Below are positions 1 through 9,500 of a DNA stretch of 64,000 bases, piece by piece. Position numbers and translations under genes: made by a program. Origin of the DNA: Protula sp. h YS-2021. Its lineage: Eukaryota > Annelida > Polychaeta > Sabellida > Serpulidae. The notes beneath the pieces were generated by a model. The model made no database searches and was not told where the DNA came from. It worked only from the letters and a program-made list of their open reading frames with translations. The stretch spans positions 41,513,502-41,577,501 of the forward strand of contig OX457031.1 of the NCBI GenBank assembly GCA_949752745.1, written 5' to 3'. The stretch's first letter is position 1; each line of letters opens with the position of its first letter.

Positions 1-466
1 CTAATTGTTAAGATACTTATGGAGATCTGACAAGTATCGGAAGAAGTTTTTATTTAAAACAGCGAAACCAGTTGGTTTTTTTTTGAGTTTTTCTTTTTGT
101 CTTATTTTATGGAACTTTTTCCCAGAACAGTTTCGGTACAAAATTGCCTTCAGTTTTATATCTAATGGTTTAACAATAACTTTTATACACAAAATATGAT
201 TTGTTGCTATTTTAATGAATATTTCTCAGTGCAAAAAATTTGAGGAACTAATCCGTTCCGGGCCTACATTTTTTAAACATGCCACATAAACTAAAGAGGA
301 GTCGTTGGGTGCTTCTGGGGACTATTTCAAACACTGAATTGCACCTATTATTTTGGAATAACTGCTACCACTAAGAAGTGAACGGGGAAATTAGCAGCTA
401 GGTAGCTTTTGATTTGTGTGATTTATTTTGGATCACATTGGATCGAAATTTAAAAACAGGCACACA
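1..466. other. Upstream flank / 5' UTR of the TMEM26-like gene
   Basis: No coding exon is recognised here. The stretch is AT-rich with short homopolymers and precedes the first coding ATG of the + strand gene. Promoter and transcription start cannot be placed from sequence alone. Confidence 0.4.
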
Positions 467-550
467 ATGCTCGGTCAGGATGAAGAAGAAAATCGAGACC
501 CAAGGCAAAAATGCTGCTGGCAAGGAAAATATTTCTTCGACGCATTTAAG
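467..550 (+). CDS. TMEM26: TMEM26-like exon 1 (start codon)
   Basis: Encodes 28 residues from an ATG, starting MLGQDEEENR and ending DAFK, followed by the donor AAG|GTATTT. The acidic, hydrophilic N-terminus precedes the first membrane segment. The ATG is the only in-frame start compatible with the phase-0 junction to the next exon. Confidence 0.75.
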
Positions 551-3500
551 GTATTTGTGAAATTTTTATAACATTATTTATAACATTTTATCAATGGCTT
601 GTTTTACTTAGGTTCATTTATGCGGGACAGGAGATTCACCTCAACCTTGTTATCCGCCATCTATTTTGACGCCATTTAAAAGAAGAACAGTGCACACCCC
701 ATCCATCTTCCCGCCCCCAACCCTCCGCACAGCCTATCCTATTTTGCAATTTGACAGTTGTAAAAAAGTTTTTTTAGACCTGGCAGTTTGCATTTAGGGG
801 TGAATTAATCAATCTGTGAACGAGTGCCCCCCCCCCCCCCGCCTCCCCTCTCTCTAGGCATATTATATGTTCTAAACTCTTACTTTATTTATAGCATAAG
901 ATTAACCTGAAATTAAATGCAAACCATTTGTGCATTTTCTTTTAAATTTAGGCCGTCTTTACACGAATGCTGTTTTCGCTCCACGCCATGATTGCCATCT
1001 GGCAGGTAACGAAGGTATCCAACGACACCTATTGGCTGCTTACCATCACGTATACCGGTCTCGTCATAGAAACTTTTGTTGTTCTGCTCAAAAGAAGGGG
1101 GCAGGAATGGAGATGGTAATGCCTAGAAAAAGTAACCGTGCCCCCCTTCCCCTTCCCCCCTCTGCATACAAATGAAAGTAATCAGATCGAGTCTAAAAAA
1201 TTCGAGTAAGTAAGTTTGGCCCAAGCCTTCAGAAAATGTGTTTTGTTTATTTAGTTTTATAATTTCTTTTTTCTTTCTTAAAGTGCAAACAAATAAAAAT
1301 CACAGTAATACAACTGTACCATCTGTATGATATAAAATATTATAAAAATGCCGTTTTTATGGGATGGGAATTTTAGATTCATGTATGTGAATTTTATCTA
1401 TCTAAAATGATTCAAAGATATAGCTAAATAATTTCAAATATCCTAATATTATTAAAATATTTTATTTAAACTATTCAGTCAGACAAAAACTGCAACAGAC
1501 ACTTCTAAATAATTTCAGATGTCTTTAATTATTTACATATGTCACAAATTTTGATTAAATGTAAAAACGGCATTCAATAAGTGTACCCATTAACCCTACA
1601 GAACTCTCACTGATTCCTAAATAAAGATGTGTAAGGATGATTCTGTTTGGCACTGTAGGTTTCAGTTCAGCATCTTCCTCTTCCTATGTACCACCGTACC
1701 ACCGATATGGATTCTAGAATTGACTAAACTCGGTCGCTGGGGTGACAGCCTAAATGTCACTGACTTTTCACATGCCACTGAAGAAAGTAGTGCAGACAGG
1801 GTACCGCATCTTTTTTTTTTAACATTCTTTGAAAAAAAATATACTTTGAAAGAACGTAGCAACATATTGAAACTTGTGAGACGTTGGGCGAACAGACAAA
1901 TTTAAGAAAATAAAAGTTACTGAAATGCAAAGCATAGAGGTATATTTTAAAGTATTAATAAAGCTACGCAGTTTTGTAGTCATAGTAACCGAGACAGCTC
2001 AGTATCTTTTTCACTTTTTTCTTTTTTTTTTTTTTTTTTTTTTTTATTACGGCGTTTCAGGAGTCACAGCAAGTCGTCATTGGGAACCTCAATACAACTG
2101 CCTGGGTCATCATACTAGAGCAAGGGCTTGTGGTTATCATTGTTATTGGACGCTGGCTAATGCCGAAAGGTAAGCGAGGAAAAACCGGCCCCTTGTTTTC
2201 TCACCTCCCGATCTGATCACTAAAATCGAAAACAAAAAAGAACAAGAAATGCACCAGCCGGCCGGATGTACTAAATTTAAAAACATTTACCCACAAAGCA
2301 GCCTTGCAAAGGAGAATTTCATCTTAAAATTTGGCTCGTTTGGCTTTGGCCCTTGCATTTTTATTCAAGTAAGACTTCGTGCACTTAAAAAACTACTTAA
2401 AATGGAAAATATAGGTGTTATTCACAGGTCTAATTTTTTTCTGGAAAAAATTAAAAAGGTCGCCGGCCGGCCTGATCAAATTTTTAGAAAACTGGAATGG
2501 GAAACAAGACTATTTTCCTTCCAGGAGAGTTGAGTAGAGAAGAACTGTCGTCCCTGCTCCTAACGCATCTTGGGACTGCGGCGGACATCATCGACTTTCT
2601 ATCCCTACTCTCAGAGCCTAACATCGTCAAGACCGGGCCTTATCTGTATGCTGTCCTCGCCATTTGGACTTTCAGTCTTCTACAGGTAGCCTCTCGTTGT
2701 TATATTGCAATAATATATTGAATTGTGGTCCATCCAGCAGCTACAAGGGTTCTGAAGCCACTGTGAAAGAGCAGTGGAGTCGTCTTTATTATGGAGGGAG
2801 GGGGAATTAATACAGCTCTTCTCTAAAATCACATATTAGTAGTTGAAAAACGAGTGTTCCAGAACACCTATGACATCATAATGACGTCAAAAAGGTGGTC
2901 TGGAACACCCATGAGAGTTCAAGACCAGACTGAGCACCCGTGTCACTAACGTCAGCATGACGTTATAATGACGTCATCATGGCGTTATCATGACGTCATA
3001 ATGACGTTATGACGTCATAACATCATACTAAGACTCTCCTAAGCAGCATAACCCTAAGTCACCTGTCAATCATCGTGACGTCATTAGTCACATGACCTGT
3101 CAATCACGTGACCTGTCAATCATCTGTGATGTGACCCTAACCCTGTATGAGGATTGTTTTCCCGAACATTAATCTTAAGTCCCGCGTGGCTCACTTGGTA
3201 GAGCATGGGACTCGTAAGCGGACCCATGGTCAGAAGGTTGGTGGATAGATCCCACCCTCGGGCATCACTTTCACCTTCTGTCTATCATACCGTCATATCA
3301 TGGGACCACCCCCCCCCCGGTTCTCGATGTGAGGACCTCCTCCCGGGTCCTCAATGTGATGACTTCCACCATTTGTCTATCATGCCATGGGACCGCCGGG
3401 TCCTCAATGTCAGGACCTCCCGCCGGGTCCTCAATGTGAGAACCTCCCCCACGGTCCTCAATGTGAGGACCTCCCCCCTCGGGTCTTCATTATGAGGACT

Positions 3501-6500
3501 TTCACCATCTGTCTATCATACCGTCATATCATGGGACCCCCCGGGGTCCTCAATGTGAGGACCTCCCCCCCCCCCCCAGGACGTGATTCAGCAGCCCTTT
3601 AAGAGCACATCGTGTGCGCACAAGTGTTCCATTCTTGCTGTGGCTGTTGTTTGGTACACATGGAAAAAAAGTGAAAACAGTTGCTCTTGCTGCTGTTGGA
3701 TATACATGGAGAGGAAGTGGAAGATTGACTGGAATACACATAGGAGACGAAGTGAAAGATTGACTATTCTTTGGGAAGGAAGTGAAAACATTTGCTCTTG
3801 CTGTTGTTGAAAATACATGGAGAACAAGTGAAGGATTGACTGGAATACACATAGGAGACGAAGTGAAAGATTGGCTATTCTTTGGAAAGGAAGTGAAAGA
3901 CTGGTTGTGTATTCACATGGAGACTAATTGACAAATACTTCGTCGTAAGTGGCTTTTTTTTACTTTTGTGACATTATGTGACTTTATGTGACTCTGTGAC
4001 ATCATGTGACTTTATGTGACTCTGTGACATTATGTAACATTATGTGACGCTGTAACATTATGTGACTTAATGTGACTCTGTGACATTATGTGACATTATG
4101 TGACTCTGTGACATCATATGGCTCTGTTACATTGTGTGACTCTGTGACATTATGTGACATTATGTGACTCTGTGACATTATGTGACATTATGTGACTCTG
4201 TGACATTATGTGACATTATGTGACTCTGTGACATTCTGTGACATCATGTGACACTGTGTGACTATGTGACATCATATGGGTTTATGACTATGTGAGGACT
4301 ATGAAATTGCTATGTAAGCATAATTAGTCTAACTATGTATGTAATTATCAGATCGTTCAATAGACCAGCCCTGTTAGCTCATTTCGTAGAGTAGAGGACT
4401 CGTAAGCTTAAGATTGGTGTTTCGATCCCACCTGGGGGCAAGCATAACTTTTTGTTTGTTTGTTTTTTTTTTGTTTGTTTGCTTGTTTTTTTTGTTTGTT
4501 TTTTGTTGTTTTTTTACATAGTAGCCATGTTTCTATGTCTATTTTCACTGATAATATTTAATTAGTCATATTTCAATGCTTGTAATACAGTAAAATTACA
4601 CACACACAGCGTAGGAATAAGTACATGAAATACCTCAGAGCGTGAGAACGACCAATAAATTTCAGAGTGCATGAGTTCAGAGCGTGGGAACCATCGATAA
4701 AGTTCAGAGTGCACGAGTTCAGAGCGTGGTAACGATCGATAAATTTCAGAGTGTACGACTTCAGAGCGTGGGAACGATCGATAAATTTCAGTGTACGACT
4801 TCAGAGCGTGGGAACGATCAATGAATTTCAGATGGAATGGGATTTTCCCCACGCTAAGTCTAATGTTATGTTTTATGTTATAGTAGTGGGAAAATGGTAG
4901 TTCTAAACCAACTTTAACAAATGTAATTTTTGGAAAACATATGATATGTAAAATAAGTTTTAGCATTTTACCATGCTACTTATTCGAATGTTCTAAAGTC
5001 ATAGTAGTGGGAAAATGGTAGTTCTAGGCCAATTTTAACAAATGTAGTTTTTGGAGAACATATGATATGTAAAATAAGTTTTAAAATTTTACCATGCTGC
5101 TTATTCGAATGTTCTAAAGTCATAGTAGTGGAAAAAATGGTAGTTCTTAACCAACTTTAACAAATTTCGTTTTTGGGAAACATATGATGTATAAAATAGG
5201 TTTTAACATTTTAGCATGCTACTTATTCAAATGTTCTAAAGTCATAGTAGGGGTAAAACGATGCTTCTAGACCAACTTTAACAAGTTTCGTTTTTGACAA
5301 CACACAGTGGAACCTCTGAAATCGGACCACCCTTGGGCCCGGATAAAATGTGACCTATTTCAGAGGTGGTCCCATTTGGGAGACTTGGTCCTACTTGGGT
5401 AAAATTTTGCAGGTTGACCTCAGATTCAAGTTTGATGCCCAAACACATAAATTATTTCAATTTCATCTTTGAGACTATTCTCTTTTCTTTTTCTAATAAC
5501 TTTTTCTCTGCTTTCTGTTTTTGAGACAGTTTTAACATTTTTTTTCTTATTTAAATTACCTTTATATGCTTAAATTGACATTTAATTGTCATTATGAATT
5601 CGGTGGCGTTTGGGTCGGCTTGAATAATAAAAGAATAAGCACCACATAAATTAAGATGTCTCGGGTTTGTATATTGTTAGCCGCTATTGTTTAGACAAGA
5701 TACAAAAAAGCTAAGCCCCTGTCTGGTTACACACTTGCTACTATAACCCCTAGCAACAATATCTAAGACAGCAACATGCTCAGTGTTGTAAGTAATGTGC
5801 CGCAAAAATACAGTGGATTCCCCACCGACTGACAGTGGTCCGATCTCAGGCATTTTGAGGGCTCGGGACCGAAAAAAGCGGCCCGAAGTGGTCCGATCCG
5901 AGGTGGTTACCATTAAAGTCTATGCAGCGCATTCGGGACCGAAAAAATGTGCCCTTATTCAGAGGTGGTCCCAACAGGGAGGTGGTCCGATACCGAGGTT
6001 CCACTGTATAATGTTAAAATAAGTCTGAACATTTTACCATGTTGTAGTAGGGGAAAAATCAGGGTTCTAAACCAAATTTAACAAATTTAGTTTTTGAAAA
6101 ACATATGATGAATAAAATAAGTTTGACATAACACATAAGTTTCTTTTGGTGAGAAGAGCACACCATTCAAACATGTGATCGAATAACAAGCCCATTCAAA
6201 GACGTGTTCGAATGGCAAGCCCGTTCGAAACACGTTTTCGAATTATTATTGGAACATATTACGTCATGGTATTGTTCAACAATTTTTTTAACAAGTTCAA
6301 CAATTGTTCAATATGTTCAATATGTTGTTCAACATCTTCAACATGTTGTTCAACATATTGTTCAACAGGTTTAACATGTTCAACATGTTGCTCAACATGT
6401 TTAACATGTTCAACATGTTCATCATGTTCGACATGTTCAAGATGTTGTTCAACATGCTGTTCAACATGTTGTTGTTCAACAAGTTGTATATAACCGTGAA

Positions 6501-9500
6501 GTGTGAGCAACCTTTAAGTGTCTTTAAGACTTTATGGCCAATTGTAAGATTTCGAACAAATGTTGCATTTATACATCCTTTCGGTTCAACCTACACTATT
6601 CAAATAATGAGAAAGTCTTTAAACATAGCCTTATATACAACTTGTTGAACAATACATGTTGAACAACATGTTGAAGAATATGTTGAACATGTTAAACATG
6701 TTGAACATGTTAAACATGTTGAACAACATGTTGAACATGTTGAACATGTTCAACAACATGTCGAACAACATGTTGAACATGTTTAACAACATGTTGAACA
6801 TGTTTAACAACATGTTGAACATGTTGAACAACATGTTGAACATGTTGAACAACATGTTGAACATGTTGAACATGTTGAACAATTGTTGAACTTGTTAAAA
6901 AAATTGCTGAACAATACCATGACGTAATATGTTCCAATAATAATTCGAACACATGTTTGAATGCGCTTGTTTGAATGGTGTGCTCTTCTCACCAAAAAAA
7001 ACTTATGTCTTATGTCAAACTTATTTTATACATCATATGTTTTTCAAAAACTAAATTTGTTAAATTTGGTTTAGAACCCTGATTTTTCCCCTACTACAAC
7101 ATGGTAAAATGTTCAGACTTATTTTATACATTATACAGAGGAACCTCGGCATCGGACCACCTCCCTGTTGGGACCACCTCTGAATTAGGGCACATTTTTT
7201 CGGTCCCGAATGCGCTCCATAGCTACTATGTTAAAAAACAACAAAAACCAAACAAAAAACAAAACAAACAAACAAAAAAAAACAAAAAGTTATGTTTGCC
7301 CCTAGGTGGGATCGAACCACCAATCTTCAGCTTAACAGGGCTGGTCTATTGAACCTTCTGATAATTACATACACAGTTAGACTAATTATGCTTACATAGC
7401 AATTACATAGTCCTCACATAGTCATATAGCCATATGATGTCAAATAGTCACACAGTGTCACATGATGTCACAGAATGTCACAGAGTCACATGATGTCACA
7501 TAATGTCACAGGGTCACATAATGTCACATAATGTCACAAAGTCACATAATATCACAAAGTCACACAATGTCACATGATGTCACAGAGTCACATAATGTCA
7601 CATGATGTCACAGAGTCACATAAAGTCACATAATGTCACAAAAGTAAAAAAGAGCCACTTACCACGACTCATTTGCCAATTCGTCTCCATGTGTATTCCA
7701 ACCAGTCTTTCACTTCCTTTCCAAAGAATAGCCAATCTTTCACTTCGTCTCCTATGTGTATTCCAGTCAATCTTTCACTTCCTCTCCAGCAAGAGCAACT
7801 GTTTTCACTTTTTTTCCATGTGTATCCAACAACAGCCACAGCAAGAATGGAACACTTGTGCGCACACGATGTGCTCTTAAAGGGCTGCTGAATCACGTCC
7901 TGGGGGGAGGTCCTCACATTGAGGACCCTGGGGGTTCCCATGATATGACGGTATGATAGACAGATGGTGAAAGTCCTCATAATGAAGACCCGAGGGGGGA
8001 GGTCCTCACATTGAGGACCGGGGGGAGGTCCTCACATTGAGGACCCGGGGGTCCGATGGTATGATAGACAGATGGTGGAAGTCCTCACATTGAGGACCCC
8101 GGGGGCAGGTCCTCACATTGAGGACCCCGTGGGGAGGTCCTCACATTGAGAACCCCGTGGGGAGGTCCTCACATTGAGAACCGGGGTGGTTCCATGATAT
8201 GACGGTATGCTAGACAGAAGGTGAAAGTGATGCCTGAGGGTGGGATCGATCCACCAACCTTCTGACCATGGGTCCGCTTACGAGTCCCACGCTCTACCAA
8301 GTGAGCCACGCGGGACTTACGGTTACTGTTCGGGAAAACAATCCTCATATAGGATTAGGGTCACATGACAGATGAATGACAGGTCACGTGATTGACAGGT
8401 CACGTGACTGATGACGTCACGATGATTGACAGGTGACTTAGGGTTATACTGCTTAGGTGAGTCTTAGTATGATGTCATAACGTCATCACGTCATTATGAC
8501 GTCATGATAACGTCATGATGACGTCATGATAACGCCATGATGACGTCATTGTAACGTAATGATGACATCATTATAACGTCATGATGACGTCATAGACACG
8601 GGCGCCTTATCAATCTGGTCTGGAACTCTCATGGGTGTTCCAGACCACCTTTGTGACGTCATTATGACATCATAGGTTGTCTGGAACACTCGTTTTCCAA
8701 CTGCTCATATTGCGTTGACAACAATCAAGCCTTTTTTGAGGAGGTGTTTGATATAGCTGAAGATAATTTTACTTGAATTCTCTTTTCATATTGCGGCTTA
8801 AAACTGGTTTAGTTAGCCAAGTTTAAGTTAAATTGCAGCACGATGAGGACTTACAGCAATGAAATCGTTGCTATACTACGGGTATGGGTCAATTCACTCC
8901 TGCGGTTAAACTTGTCTTCCATATTACGTTATACTTCCACATGTTTATAGCGAAAAACGAATTCAGAAAACGTGGATCAAGCTGTTCGTTTTGGAGAGGA
9001 CCAATGGCGAAGTTCATTGGGCCTTTTTTTTATATTCGAGAAAGGAATTAGTGTAAACTACTAAATCCTTAGTGACCCCAGATCTATCAGAATAACTAGC
9101 AAAAGCTAGAGGTTAAATTTCTTCTTTCTCGAGTGGTCTTTTCCAGGGTTTCGTGTATTAGTGCACAACAATTTTCTTTGGATTTACTGTGAAGAAGTTG
9201 AACAAATTAGGGGAAAAACGATAATATCGTAGACAAATACCAAACACTTCTACACAAAGCCTTAGATATTAGTGAATGTTAACGTGCGCTGTGTAATAAT
9301 TAAGTTTCACGTGTACCCATGACCTCGTACTGGAAATTGACATTGACAATTGACAATCACGGCTTTCTTAAGAAATATTTTGACTCAATTGTACAATTAC
9401 TCTGATCAAATACTGCAAACAAACTGTGATATGGTCAATTAATTTCCAATGAAGCTGAATGACTTGCACGTGAATCGGTGACATCGGAGATAGTCATAGC

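Larger units (their letters stand above)
2833..8710. mobile_element. 5.9-kb fold-back (palindromic) element with nested repeats
   Basis: The outer ends are inverted copies: ATATtAGtAGTTGaAAAACG at 2833 and its reverse complement ending at 8710 (lower case marks mismatches). Moving inwards, both arms carry the same modules in mirror order: TGACGTCA cluster, tRNA-Thr-like unit, GC-rich hairpin minisatellite, GTGACATTAT satellite, second tRNA-like unit, pogo-like MITE end, and a TTCAACATGTTG array around a loop of about 130 bp. The right arm lacks about 1.4 kb present in the left (roughly 4530-5930). It has no coding capacity I trust and no clear target duplication. It lies entirely in the last TMEM26 intron. 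It could be one fold-back transposon or an inverted duplication of a composite satellite locus. Confidence 0.75.

Noticed and set aside
3205..3852. Open frames on both strands over the GC-rich hairpin array
   Set aside because: Repetitive translation (VLNVRTSP) of a minisatellite; no homology or start context.
4562..4966. 134-codon minus frame with a 14-residue repeat
   Set aside because: Produced by the 42-bp tandem repeat; no signal peptide, no exon support, absent from the other arm.
6212..6995. Several open frames of 60-114 codons with MFNMFNML or STCCSTC repeats
   Set aside because: Translations of the TTCAACATGTTG array in different frames; open only because the repeat lacks stops.
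2881..8680. Possible CRISPR-like array from spaced repeats
   Set aside because: Animal genome with splicing; repeats are tandem and mirrored without unique spacers.
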